A stretch of DNA of 64,000 nucleotides from Syncephalis plumigaleata (lineage: Eukaryota > Zoopagomycota > Zoopagomycetes > Zoopagales > Piptocephalidaceae), in contig JAIXMF010000019.1 in assembly GCA_025201365.1 (NCBI GenBank), forward strand, positions 62,001-126,000, written 5' to 3'. The notes beneath the pieces are model-generated. The model ran no database searches. It saw only the letters and a program-made list of their open reading frames with translations, and had not been told where the DNA came from. A program made the position numbers and the translations under genes. How positions within the stretch are numbered: the first letter of the stretch is position 1; every line of letters begins with the position of its first letter. Positions 1 through 19,100 of the stretch are shown one piece after another.

Positions 1-1029
1 GCGTTGAATTCAGGCGATTCAACAAAGCGTAGGAAGAATTCGTAGATAACCTGTAAATGAGGCCATGCCATCTCGAGTACCGGCTCATCTTCCTCGGGAT
101 CATACGCATCACCAGAGGGATTCACTTGCGGTGGAATGGGACGGAATAAATTACTGGCAAACTAATGCGGTGCAATACAGTATATTAGTATCACACTATC
201 CTCATATATACATATACATATACGTACCATAGAGAATACTTCCGGGTACACCTGCTCGATAATCACGTTGCGTTGCGTCGTTATGTACTCGACCAACTCC
301 GAAAGGGTTTGGCGTTTAATGTCCTTGCCTTGTAGATCCGCCAGCGGATCCGTAAAATCAAACACCACCGCGCACTGGCGAATCTTGCGGATGAACAACT
401 CGTGCCGGTCATTATCTCGTACCTCTGTATGCATCAGTATTATTGTTAGATTGCTGTCATTGTCTAGAAGAGTAGACAGCAAGATAAACTTACCGTGTAA
501 ACCGGCAAACGTTCAAGTTCAACTCGTCCAGCCGCATGGAATCTCGATGACGGCTGTCGAGCTGGTGATTTTAGCATTGGGATAGAGTCGTGCGCAAGTT
601 TAAGACGACTTAATGATGCACTCTTTGGCACCTCCTTCTTTGGCGTATGTTGCGTAGAACCTGATGCTAATTGCGATTGCGATGCTGATGAAGTAGCACC
701 ACCGGTTCCATTGCCATTACCTGTCGCTGATGTTGATGCCGCCTACATGCATATATGTATACACATATATGTATATACCAATAGAAATGAATAAGTAAAC
801 CGTCATATTATCGAATAAAAGTGTCATTGTAATACATACGGTATTCGAGGGAGATTGAGCTGCATCCTGACTTTCATTGGGTTTTTTTCGCGCAAGCTAA
901 TATTGTCATATGCATTATAGTTATTGTGGTTATCTAATAGTCAGTCACCAAGTCACTCATAGGCTGTACACCGCTTACCATACGATTCTTCAGCCCTTTC
1001 ATCATGGAAATAAACTCGTCCAAGTTGGA
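1..1029 (-). CDS. PP2A regulatory subunit B56 (B' family), 3' part outside window
   Basis: Regulatory B56 subunit that directs the protein phosphatase 2A A/C core to its substrates. Reading leftwards, the supported exons are 979-1029, 840-896, 494-742, 228-422 and 1-161, joined in frame by GTAAGC, GTATGT, GTAAGT and GTACGT introns. The first exons encode a Ser/Thr/Gly/Gln-rich variable N-terminus. The conserved core follows, with [22 protein letters not shown], the stretch ending in [26 protein letters not shown] and the acidic DPEEDEP before AWPHLQ. These match the start of the B56 HEAT-repeat domain. The gene runs off the left edge, so roughly the C-terminal two thirds of the family's usual length is missing. 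The 5' end is uncertain: an ATG pair inside the 979-1029 exon may be the start, or a further exon may lie upstream. Family assignment is firm. Confidence 0.9.
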
Positions 1030-2322
1030 CTACACTGTCGCAAATACTAATACAACAGTAAAGTAGTGAAAGAAGACGCGTAAGCAACTAAAACCAACTT
1101 ATTTTTACCAATATATATATATATATATGTTTGTCTACTTCATCCAGCATACAAGGTGATAATAGCAGCAAGCATATAGTGCTTTTCACGTATGTACTCC
1201 TTGAATGACAATAGATGCTGCCACCACTGCTACTTATACTGATTACACGAGTGTATTGTTTTTTACTTACTTGCAGGGAAATCAAAAGATGCGTGTAATA
1301 GAACACGCCAACGAGAATAAGCTTGATGCGTGCGTGTGCGTGCGTATGTATGCGCCTATGTATGTGGAACGAGAGCGGTATAGCCTTAAGTGGTGTTTCT
1401 ACACGGCTCACGCTCTTATTTGCAAACGACAACGATACAAACGAACGAGTGATGAACGATTAAGAAGCAGTATGGCACACAGGTCCAACAGGTGTGCCTA
1501 GTAACAAATAGATGAGGGGAATAGCCAACAAATATGATGGCGTTAAACAAGACCAACTAGCTGGAGATAGATGAGTGTTGACTAATGGTATTGGTAGTGA
1601 TGATATTGTGTAGAAGGTAGAGGGAAGAATAAGAAGAATAAGAAGTAACAATCTACTCTCAAGTGAACGAAGAATGAACGAGTAAGTGTTGTGTAAGTGT
1701 GTGTGTGTGTGTGTGTGGATGTGCTATGAATATAGAGAGGAGCGAGAGAGAGAGAGAGCGCGCGCGAATGCAACTGAGAGAAACACAGCCATGCCATAGT
1801 GCGAGTGTAACCTTGACCACGAGTCCTATTTTGATATTACAAGTGTGTATACGCAAAAGACTACTAGCTAGAGATTCTATACAACTAGTAGTAGTAGTAG
1901 TAGTAGTAGTATGATGATGATGAATAGTTTACGTAAATAATAATCTATTATTATATGCTTAGAGTCACTAGTTATAATGCTATTGCTAGTAGTAGTAGTT
2001 GTAGTAAGTTGTATCTTCCTCCTTACAAGCCGAGTAATGGGTGTGAAATGATGGTTTTGAATTTATTAATAGGAGGCCTTCATTCACAACTGGTATTTGT
2101 TGATCCACTTATGGCTCTTTGATTATCAATTACAACTCCGTTCTATTGACTGACCAGCTAGCTACTAACTCGCTAACTAACTAAACTATTGCTATCTACT
2201 CGTCATTACTTGTTGCAGTTACATACGATAGCTTGCCTTTTCTTTTTTAGTTTTCTTTGTCATCTCACTCACTCACTCACTCGTTCATCTATATTTATAT
2301 ATTGTTTGAGATTCAGTTCATT
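1030..2322. other. intergenic region with clustered microsatellites
   Basis: Divergent interval between the B56 gene and NDUFB9. It holds a GT run and a GA run near 1697-1765 and a GTA run near 1888-1912, with shorter AT-rich stretches. Open frames here are short and made of simple repeats, so none is called as a gene. The interval may contain 5' exons or the promoter of the B56 gene, but I could not place them. Confidence 0.6.
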
Positions 2323-2803
2323 ATGTCGCAAACAGCTCATGTTGCTCGTGTAAAAAGTCTTTACCGACAAGCGCTTAAAACAGCGGCAGATTGGCATATC
2401 ACCTTGGATACATGGCGTCCACAGGCACTCAAGATCCGTGAACGCTTTGAAGCCAATCGCAACGTACCCACCCTGAAAGAAGCTGCACGATTATGCGACG
2501 AGGCTGAAAAAGAACTAGAGGAATACGCTCATCCAGATCCATATAAATGTAAGTAAAACTCGATATTGTTTGTTATCGCGTGTCTTTTTCTCGTATTCGC
2601 GCTAGCACATGACCTATTCGCTAATAATGCCAATATGATGATTCTAGTCCCATTGGCACCTGGTGGCACTAAATGGGAGCGTTCTCCTTTCCCAATGGTA
2701 AGTAACGAGACGAACAGCTAAACTAAACATAGGAGAGATATTAACCAGAAGAATTAATGCTCATCTATTGCAGTATGGTCGTCCATATCATCCAAAGGAT
2801 TAG
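2323..2803 (+). CDS. NDUFB9: NADH dehydrogenase (complex I) subunit B9/B22, LYR family
   Basis: Accessory LYR-motif subunit of mitochondrial respiratory complex I, acting at the inner membrane. Three exons, 2323-2548, 2648-2697 and 2774-2803, give about 101 residues, a normal length for the fungal protein. The LYR-type motif appears as VKSLYRQALK near residues 10-19. WHITLDTWRPQALKIRERFE follows, then the typical RNVPTLKEAARLCDEAE helix. The second exon adds a PLAPGGTKWER segment and the third ends with GRPYHPKD. Both introns are short, with GTAAGT donors. An ATG further upstream at 2257 reads only low-complexity sequence, so the ATG directly before the LYR helix is preferred. Its presence shows that this organism keeps complex I. 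Confidence 0.88.
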
Positions 2804-2998
2804 CTAATGTTTAGCAATCATGCTAGACGATACACCAGGACATTTAACTGATGGATATGGAGAATGAACGTTAAACGTTTATGTTTTATTGCTTGAAATA
2901 AAAGGTTGACTTGTGAGATTCACTATTCTTGTTGTTATTGTTGTTTGCTACTGCTTCTTCTGTTTATTTATTTCTCTTTCTTTCCTTTTTATTACAAA

Positions 2999-4421
2999 AT
3001 GTCAACTGAACTAAAGTCAAACGATACCGAGGATCATTCTATAACTCATCTTGTAGCTGATCTCTATAAACACTTTTTGAGTGCTGACGGTACACGACGC
3101 GAACTTGCCGAACAGGTTAAACGTGTAAGGGGAAAGCAAATGACAACAGCAGGAGTAATGCTATATAATATTCATTATGAGCTAGCTTAGGGAAGACATA
3201 TATTACAACGTTACCAGCAGACGAAACTATTCTATAATGCCCTATTAAACACGCAGTATTGATCGAGGATGCTTCTAAATCGAATAGACAAACATCATGG
3301 TTGGAGAGTGTACGACAAGTAAGTAATTATTCAACGTGTATCATACAGTAATAAAGATATTTATCGAATATACAGCGATTGATTACTCGTGAATGTGAAG
3401 ACTATCGCTTAATCGATGATGATGATGCTTCAACGAGTAGACAAGTTGGAGAGGATACCGATCGATCTATACGTCCATTAGGCGTACTACCATCAGATCC
3501 ATTAGTTGAGCATGACTTGCGTCAAATGGTATTATCAAAGTAATCATTAAATTGCAATAACTCATTTACATTGACTTATATTGTTGTCATTTTAGGAGAT
3601 GAAGATAGAGTTAGAAGGAAGATTGGAGCAATGGTTATCTGATTACTCGCGTACTTTGACACAAATTATAACTAGTGCAGTTGAAGAAGAAGAGGAAGTT
3701 GTGACTTGAATGTTGATTCAATGGAGGCATCACTTTCTTGCATCAATTTGAGACTATAATTAACACGGTTGATGAGCGGTATCCATTGTAAACAATTAAA
3801 ACGTGAGATTGACGATATGCAAATGCAATTGATAACAGAGAGAATGGCTTGTATAAAAGTAAGCGATTGATCTATTGATCGCAAATACGATTACTAAGTA
3901 CATTATCATTACTATTACTATTATTAGTTGGAAGAGGAAACAGTTAGCTATATAATCTCATCGATGAATAATGTACATGGAATAGAATCGATTGCGGAAT
4001 ACACGAGTTACTTGGCCGGTATAGCGGATAATCTAAAAAGAAAACTAAAGTAAGCGGTTTGATCACACCACATATACGTGTATATATCATTAGTAAATGG
4101 TCGATTTTAGTACACAGCACGCTGAGATACTACGTCAAATCTATTCTGGAAAAACACCGGATGCATTACGTTTATACGGCAAGTATTACTGGCATAATGA
4201 CTACGCGTATGTTATTGCTAATGGTGACATCCATTATTTAGTGAACAGCTTGTGACTCGGTACAACAAATGCTGGAAGAATTGAATGAAGCTAATGCTCA
4301 ATTGCACGAATATCAAAGTGCAGGCTCTGAATACATTACCATTGCAACCGAGTATGGCGAGGTATTGGATGCTATTAAAGAGGTGAAAGAAGACTTGGAG
4401 CGTATGAAGACTAGTGCTTGA
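2999..4421 (+). CDS. augmin-complex subunit HAUS4-like, frame-interrupted
   Basis: Candidate HAUS4, a coiled-coil subunit of augmin, which recruits gamma-tubulin to spindle microtubules for branching nucleation. Exon 1 starts at 2999 and encodes LVADLYKHFLSADGTRRELA. A 66-base intron removes 3125-3190. Later exons read RYQQTKLFYNALL, TSWLESVRQ, RLITRECEDY and MKIELEGRLEQWLSDYSRTL. The end reads LHEYQSAGSEYITIATEYGE and then ends KEDLERMK. The order resembles human HAUS4, which has LEQRLLVTE and a C-terminal NSYEVLGEEFDRLVKEYTVL. This match was made by eye. Reading frame is lost near 3256, in 3700-3790 and near 4230. At least one is a plain one-base gap like those in other genes here, so sequencing error and decay are both possible. 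Confidence 0.5.
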
Positions 4422-4669
4422 TGACATGACGGGAATGATATTGCTAGATACACATGCGCGTATTGATACAATGAGTCATTCTCATTCGATTGCTCTATAC
4501 AACGGTAAATCGTAACTTTATCAAGAATACGAATACGAATAATTTATATTTTGTACACATTGCTAGAATTAAACAACTTATGCTTACTCTAATTGGCTTA
4601 CAATAAAATGTTTATTAAAAGAAAATGGAGAATAACGTATACTATTCATTCAACTATATTGATTAGCGG
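4422..4669. other. convergent intergenic spacer
   Basis: Short AT-rich spacer between the HAUS4-like gene and the 3' end of P450 copy 1. An AATAAA-like signal near 4603 suits the plus-strand gene. Nothing else seen. Confidence 0.5.
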
Positions 4670-6836
4670 TTAATCCAGACGTTGGATTGCTTGCACTTTA
4701 TAGCAACCGCCCTTGGGTTGATTTGTAAAAAGAATTACTGGTGTCATATCGACTTCCTCGCCTGGTGGCACGGTAAATTCAAAGCGACGCACTAGTGTAG
4801 ACAATAATAGACGCAATTCCATCCAGGCAAGACTGTGATTGACGAGATGTTAATTGACGCTGGTATACGACAGTATTGTACACTTACTTTTGTCCGATGC
4901 ATGCCCGTGATCCCATGGAGAATGTAAAGAAGCATTGCTTCATGCGTCTTAATTGATCTTCGCTTGCTTCGATCCATCGTTCAGGTCGGAATGTCTCGAC
5001 ATCATCGCCGTATACTTCTGTTGAATTGTGTATAGCCCATAATGCTGGTAGAACAGAATACTAATATTCCATGTTAGTAATGCGTATATTGACACGAGAA
5101 TCGAATACATACGCCTTCGGGAATAAAATGGCCTTTAATGGTCATACCACCTGGAGGTGATTCGCGAATACTGCCACCTGCCACTGGACGCATACGCATG
5201 GATTCATACAGGACTGCATTCAGATATGGCAGATTCTTGACATCGTTATGGTGGACAGACTGAGCACGATCAGGAATGGCTTGCTTAAGCTCCTCGAAAA
5301 GCATTTGACACGAGTTTGGATTGTCATGAAGCAAGTGCAATGTCCTAATTGTTGTTGATGTTGATGTCATTAGACGAGTATATACTAATTCATGATGATG
5401 ATGATGGTGCTGGTGACTTACCAAGTAGTAGTTAATGATGTGGTATCCGTGCCACCAATGCTATACAATAATCAATGTAAGCAATACGAACAATACTAAA
5501 TGTAAACAAGCAATACATACAGTTGGACAACGGATTCAGCAATCAGTTGCTCGATATTCAATTTCTCGCCAGTCTCTGGGTCTTCTGACTCGATCAATCG
5601 TAGTAGCACATCTCTAGTGCATTATCAAGTATGCATTATCCTTGCTTTTGCAGCATCGGTAATACGTTTAAGAATGGCATTGCGTGTAAACTAATAAACC
5701 AATGATAAATAAACACATATGAGAATCAAGCTAGCATAAACAATACCTCAACAATCGCTTCCTCGGATCGGAAATATCCAGGGAATATCCATCGATTGCA
5801 TAGCGGACCTATGGAATATCTCTATTGCGGCCATTAGTAATTATCGCTTATGGCATCCTGATAGTACATACTGTAAAGCAAAGTAACCCTACATCATTGA
5901 TCCAGTGAATGATGGGGTGCGGCTTTTCACCTGGCTTCTCTACTAGTGTGTTGAATGAACCACCAAATGACACTGCACTAATTACATCCTATAGATACTT
6001 GATGTCAATACAATGTAGCCATGCGATACTAGCCATTTACCAAGGTTGTATAGTAAAGCAGCTCGAGTATGTCGAATGTCTTTCCTGTCTCTGCGTACGT
6101 ATTTACACGACCAGATAGACGCTCGATGCCTGCCTCCGAGATGAGTGGCTCCAACTCGGCCACAGAGGATACCGAGAATACTGGACTAATAATCCGTTTC
6201 TATTGATGATTGTCAGCATAATGACTGCATCATTATTGCTAGTAGTTACTCACCAGTTTCCTATGAAATTCGATATCACTGTCACATCAGATTGATATCA
6301 GTATGCCATCCATTCTATTTACTAGTATTACACACATACCGAGTAGAAAAGATATTATCACGATGGAATTGGAAAGCATTGTACATGTCACTCTTAACGG
6401 ATTTTGCCGAGGAGAACATTGCTCGAATAGCGTCAGGGTCATTAACTGCAATCATATCAGGACCTAACTGTATCCGTTGTTAATTCCATAATAAACTAAG
6501 ATAAGGACTATTGACTAACCTGAATTACGTCACCGTATTTCTTAGTTTGCGCTCTAATATGACGGTGAAGGTTGCCGAATAGCGAATGGTACATCATGAC
6601 ACACTTGCTTAGCCTAATTGGTCTCATGCCAGGAATCTTTGCCACCGGTGAAAGGAACTCGTCATAGACTATCTAGTAATGAATGTCGTAAGTCCCACCT
6701 CCTCCTTTGTCAATACGCGCGTATTATGTCTCCAGCTTACCTGACCTAATAACCAAGCACCAAGCGTAACTCCGACCATTCTCCAGTCTAGAATTATATC
6801 TAGAAGTGGAGCAGCCAATGTTGATAGAATAGCCAT
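4670..6836 (-). CDS. cytochrome P450, copy 1 (diverged, possibly broken)
   Basis: Haem-thiolate monooxygenase, probably ER-anchored. Start ATG 6834-6836 and stop 4670-4672 are placed by comparison with copy 3. Visible in order are a hydrophobic N-terminus, DEFLSPVAKIPGMR, the I-helix SIGGTDTTS, the K-helix ESMRMRP (ExxR), the FRPERW element and the haem loop FTFSMGSRACIGQ with the cysteine ligand. About a dozen exons are separated by short introns. It is the most divergent of three copies: the substrate-recognition region after the first exon and the last exon differ clearly from copies 2 and 3. Around 5612-5655 three one-base deletions relative to the other copies fall close together and bring in a stop. 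This copy may therefore be a pseudogene, although the assembly has similar small deletions in essential genes. Confidence 0.75.
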
Positions 6837-7826
6837 AGCTAATAGAGAACGGTAGTATGAAGGCGAATATCGAAAGAATAAAGGTAAGAAGATATAATTG
6901 CATGTGTCGGGCGCCTTGGAAGTAGTAACGATCGATTATTTCTTTCAAGTTTAATACAAGTTTGATCGAACCAGATAAATACATTTGACCAAGTTACTTG
7001 AAACATCACTGCAGGCAGCGGCAACAATACCAATCACCGTGTCTAGTCTATGGGCAATTGTTAGCATGGTGGTGGAATCAAAAGTGCTGTCGAATTGCTT
7101 GTTGAATTCGATGATCTGTCGCTGTATCATTGAGAACAACTAACCAACAGATTGCTGTCAATACGTAATATTGCAATTGTCAAAGATCCTTGCTTAACGT
7201 CTTTGTCAATTCGACATCAAATGATAGATAGAATGTTAAAAGTGCTCATTGTATTAGTTAATTGCCGTACAGTGCATTTTCTTCTACTAGATATTTACCT
7301 GCTAGCAGCATTATTTATTGGTGTACAAGGGTCCACACGGTGTGATGTGCAATTATGCGAATGCAATGTTTCTTAATGAAATATGCGTTGGCACTTGATC
7401 TGCAATGCAGCCCTCCGCAAACCAGTCAACAATCTATGGAAGGAATACTTGTTTTGACCAGTTAGCTACACGTAAAATGAAAGTCACTTTCAAGCAATGT
7501 GACTCATAACTAATATTTATCAGAATGCGCTATCCTCAGCGGTATACCAAAGGCTATGGTGCATGTTTACTTGGAAGTTCATCGTATAAATACAATACGG
7601 AACTGCCGCTTTTCCCTTCAAAAGATTCCTACGCCTTTTTTTAGTATTTCTTTTTCCGATTTTCATTACTTTCCGTATTTATTGCACAGGTATTGTTATG
7701 TTCCATCTAGCATGTCATCCAACTTTGATTATTATAACATATTAATTAATTTATATATCTACTAGAGTAGCATCTCTCTTTAATTGGTTCTCGTCAAATA
7801 GGTATAAAATTAATGCAAAAAAGAAC
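6837..7826. other. intergenic region between P450 copy 1 and the ABC transporter
   Basis: Shared promoter interval for two divergent genes. Similarity to the upstream sequence of P450 copies 2 and 3 continues to about 6925 and then stops. Around 7014-7124 lies an inverted ABC-gene fragment, listed separately. The rest is AT-rich with only short open frames. I see no other gene. Confidence 0.6.
7014..7124 (-). pseudogene. inverted partial duplicate of the ABC transporter NBD2 exon
   Basis: The minus strand encodes [18 protein letters not shown], the H-loop region of the ABC transporter just downstream. By eye it is highly similar to 12823-12935 on the plus strand. Relative to the parent exon it has several substitutions and one inserted T, which splits the frame. 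It covers only the stretch after the D-loop, with no Walker motifs, so it cannot be functional alone. It lies about 5.7 kb from its source in opposite orientation, directly upstream of P450 copy 1. Confidence 0.85.
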
Positions 7827-13317
<5,491 letters not shown>

Positions 13318-13707
13318 AATAAACACATGGTATATGCTCGTTAATTGTATGCTAAATAAATGAGGACGTCAGCATTACGTATGCAGAGGTTGATGTCTTC
13401 GTTACGTGTATCATAGTAGTGCTTTAGGCATTATTCACCATCGTGTAACCTTTATTGTCCGTGGTTACGTGTGCGCGTGTCCTTTCATTGGTTTTCCATT
13501 TCATCCATACTAGAATGTGCCAACTCACCCGTGCGCGTATCGTGATATCGATTCTTTTCTTTAACAAGGCGATAACGGTATAAATAAACGAGTCATCCAA
13601 CGCGTCATATCAAGGCGGATGCTCTATTAAAATACGCAATCGTATTTCTATCACTACTGCTGCTACTACTGCTACGCTTCAACTTGTTTCTATAGCTTCG
13701 TATCAAT
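13318..13707. promoter_or_regulatory. promoter region of deoxyhypusine synthase
   Basis: Spacer between the ABC stop and the DHS start. A TATAAATA box lies at 13579-13586, about 125 bases before the ATG. A polyadenylation-like ATAAAT for the ABC gene is near 13355. Assigned by sequence match only. Confidence 0.45.
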
Positions 13708-15372
<1,665 letters not shown>

Positions 15373-16121
15373 ATAAATACCACTACTACCGTATTCGTGT
15401 AATCGTCCTCTTATTACTTTTTGATTTGATTTGATTTGATTCAATAAAGATATTAGTAAATAATGTGAAAAAAGCAGGCAATTTAATAAGAACATATAGA
15501 TAGATAGTCAACTAGATATATATATACGTATGTATAGGAACGAGGAATAGGAATATCCAAATCAATGATCAATGACCATAGTGCTGTTGCATGCTGTATA
15601 CTCGGATGCATCCATGAATAGGCTGAAATTGCCGTAGCACGACCTAAAACGAGAAGCCGAATCGATACATCAAAGGTGGAGAGAGAGAGAGAGAGAAAGG
15701 AGGAGAGGAAGAGAGAGCGAAAGAGAGAAAGGGATTGTTCGTGTGAATGAGATGTATTCTAATGAATATAAAGAAGAAGCTGGTTGTTGCATGTATGTAT
15801 AGAGAAAGAGAATAAATACTTGACTTGTTGTTGCTGTTGTTCACCTTTATGATTAGTAGATGCATCACGTTTACACGTACATCAGAGCGTATAAACAGAC
15901 AACATATTCAAATACACGCACGCACGTACGAACGAACACACACACGCCAACACGTCTGGTAGAGATCAGCTTGAATGACTCCTGTATATATATATATCTG
16001 TATTTATATGTACCCTACTTGTAACCTAGTCGATGAATAATATAGATCTAGGTGATAATGGTGATGATAATGGTGATGGTGATGATGACGATGGTAATGG
16101 TGGAAAAATAGGAGAACCAAA
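15373..16121. other. convergent intergenic region with GA repeat
   Basis: Tail-to-tail spacer between DHS and exportin-1. It has an imperfect GA/GGA tract near 15676-15735 and a GAT/GGT-rich stretch near 16040-16100 just past the exportin stop. Polyadenylation-like AATAAA occurs near 15444. Long open frames here are repeat artefacts. Confidence 0.55.
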
Positions 16122-19100
16122 TCAATCCTCATCCATCGTAGGGATCTCACTTGGTTTAAGTAGACCCGGCACTTGCATTGCTTTTTCCTTAGCGGCTGTC
16201 TCTTTAGCGAGTAGTTCAGCCTCGCGTTCCTCAAGGAACAGATCGGACGTGTCACCAGCGAATTCCTTGAGTTGAACCAAAAAGTCACGTACGTGCTCTT
16301 TGAACGGTGTCAAGTCACGATTAAGCTTGGCTAGACCGAGGACAAATACACGGATTTGCGCTCTAATTCAATTCAGGAATGATAACACAATGATATTAAC
16401 TAGGCTGTTATGACGATGCACTCATTACTAATAGCAACTTACGGTTGTAAATGAGGGAAGGCATTTTGTAGCAGATTGGACACGTATTCGCGCAAGTATT
16501 CCTGATTGGTCATGTTTGGATTGGATACTTGGGATGCATTGTATAATGGCACGGATACTGCACCAGATTCAACCAGCTCGAACATGCGTGCCAATACTCG
16601 ACATTGCATCTTGAAACCTAATCATGAATAACGAACAATGAGGATTACTATTCTCATTCAATAATACAGATGTACGCTTCTTACCACTCTTGTGTTCGCA
16701 ATCGGTGAGAACGAAAAAGACATCTTGCAATAGACCGATGAACCAGTTCTGGTAAAAGGTGTTGGCCACACTTGCCTCGGTACGTGACACGTTGTTAAGC
16801 ATCTCCAAGCAGATCGATAGACCGGTGTCACCGATATCACGCATGGTATGCTTGAAGGCCCAAACAATACTGTCGAGAATCAACTTGAACTGCGGTCCTG
16901 GCAGGCTAATAAGCGTGTCGAAGCAATGCTTATTAATGGCGCCAATGAGCGCGAAAAAGCCCACTCGATGCTCGGGATACTCGGCAAAGTCCTTGTTAAT
17001 CATACTGAGTGTGCATTCGAAGATAGAATCCAAGATCGATGGTACATGTGGAGCAAGTCGATGCTATCGTCATTACTAGTCAGTTATGTTGCGTATTGCA
17101 TCACAAATAAACGTATACTTACACCAAGACGACCGGCAATCGATGCCATGGCATTTAGTACTTCGGCATCACGTGCCGGTTCCACACTAGCATTGTAGTC
17201 ACCGAGCACGGCAGGAAGCAATGATGGAAGCATGTTATTGACCACATTGTTCAAATCATTCGTATTCTGAACGAATGACTCGACAATACGTAGCACTTCT
17301 TTCTTTACCGTACGCATAGCACGAACCCGAGGAGTACGGCTGCCATTAGACCTAAGCGAGGCATAAATAGATCATAATTAGTCACTGACTATGGGTTTGT
17401 TACTCTTATATTCGCTTTACCTTGAGTGCGTACAGCTTCCGAGATAAGCTCGCTAACCGATTTGTACAAGCCAAGCATATCGAGGTAGATGATGGTCATT
17501 TGGGAGACATAGCCACTACCGACAGCATTGCATACTGCACGGTTGGTCTTTAGTACATTGCCTAGCACTTTGACTTGATCGATATTGCCAATGACACTCA
17601 TATCGCTTTGAGCCATGTTAATGATACGTTGCCACTAGAAGTAGAAGAGGAGATATATATATGTGCAAATTTAGCAATAAATATCATGTCACCATGTAGC
17701 ACAAATGATCAATACTCACCGCCATATTGGGTATATGCATCAATTTGGAGAGTAGTACTTCCTGCGAGGTGGCATTGGATTGCGCATTTACCATGTAGCC
17801 GACACCTTCGTAGAAGTGTTGATCTAGAAATCAAGTATAATCCATCAGTATATGAAATAATCAACGCTCTAAAGTAGTCATTGCACGCTTACCTGTTGAG
17901 CCGATAGATCAGCGGTGATACGATCAATATTCTCGAGAATCTCCTCGATAAATGGACGTAACTCGCCAATTTGCTGAAGAATAAAATGACGACGACACTT
18001 TTGAGCAATCTTAATGAACGTGTCACACGCCATATCTTGTACACCTGTAAGTATAGGAAAGAGAAGTTAGTCATTACATCTACCTATCAGACAAGTTGAC
18101 TTGCCTTCGTGTAATTCGTGCATAAATTCAAACAACTTATTAACCACCGTTTTAAGGAACTTCCAATGAGCACGTAGGAAACGTGGATACTGGCCAACCA
18201 CGTACATGATGTTCGATGCCACAACTGCCTTATTGTCTTTACCACGTTGATGCTCGCATAGATTCAACAGATCCTTGATAACATTAACCAAGAAACGTTT
18301 CTCCACTTCTTCCGCTATTCAATCATAGTCAGACAATTGCTATTGCTATTATAAATGTGTAGATGAATTACTTACCCATGGCACCACTAATAGAACCGAC
18401 TGCCCAGCATAGTCGATTCAAATTATTCCATGACCATTCTGATCCGTCCATCTAAAATAGTATGTGTTAGATTTCATCATCTATTTATCTTTTATATATT
18501 TACCTGTCGAGCTAGTTTAGCCAACATAATGGCCTCCATGTTAAAGGTGTCCAAATGCGTTAGGTAGACGAGACATTCACGCATGCTTTTGTAAAGGGCG
18601 AGCGTGTCACTCTCTTTGACGAATTCACGAACAATTTCACCTTCATCGTTCTCAACGATCAATACCTATACCATCGTAATATATGTATGTGTGTCATGAT
18701 TAGCATTCGATGTCAAAGAAGAAGAAATTCTACATACCTCTTCCGGTTTAACCATACGTTCAATCATAACCACACGCAATTGACGTAGCACTTCGGCGTA
18801 CATTTGTTTACGTAAGGCGGCATTGGATCCCATACCGCTGCCGCTTAATGAACCCTGAGAGCTGGAGAGATTAAGCACGGAACTAGACACGGATGACAGT
18901 TGCATCTCGTTGTAGAGTTCCATCACCAGTTTAGACCAGTATTCGAGGCACACCTTGAATACTTCACGCTCCTCGACTTCACTGATCTTGACCAGGTAGA
19001 AGTGGGCCGTCAACACTAGTTCCTTATTGGGTTGTGCCTCAATGGCCGAGATGTGCTTGTTGAAGATGGTGGTTAGGAAAAGAGCAAGATTCTGGATCAA

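Noticed and set aside
1582-1914. Overlapping frames of Val, Cys or Ser/His-Thr repeats
   Set aside because: They are translations of GT, GA and GTA microsatellites with no domain or splice support.
16033-16275. Plus-strand frame with poly-Asp/Gly
   Set aside because: It overlaps the exportin-1 C-terminus antisense and continues into a GAT/GGT simple repeat.
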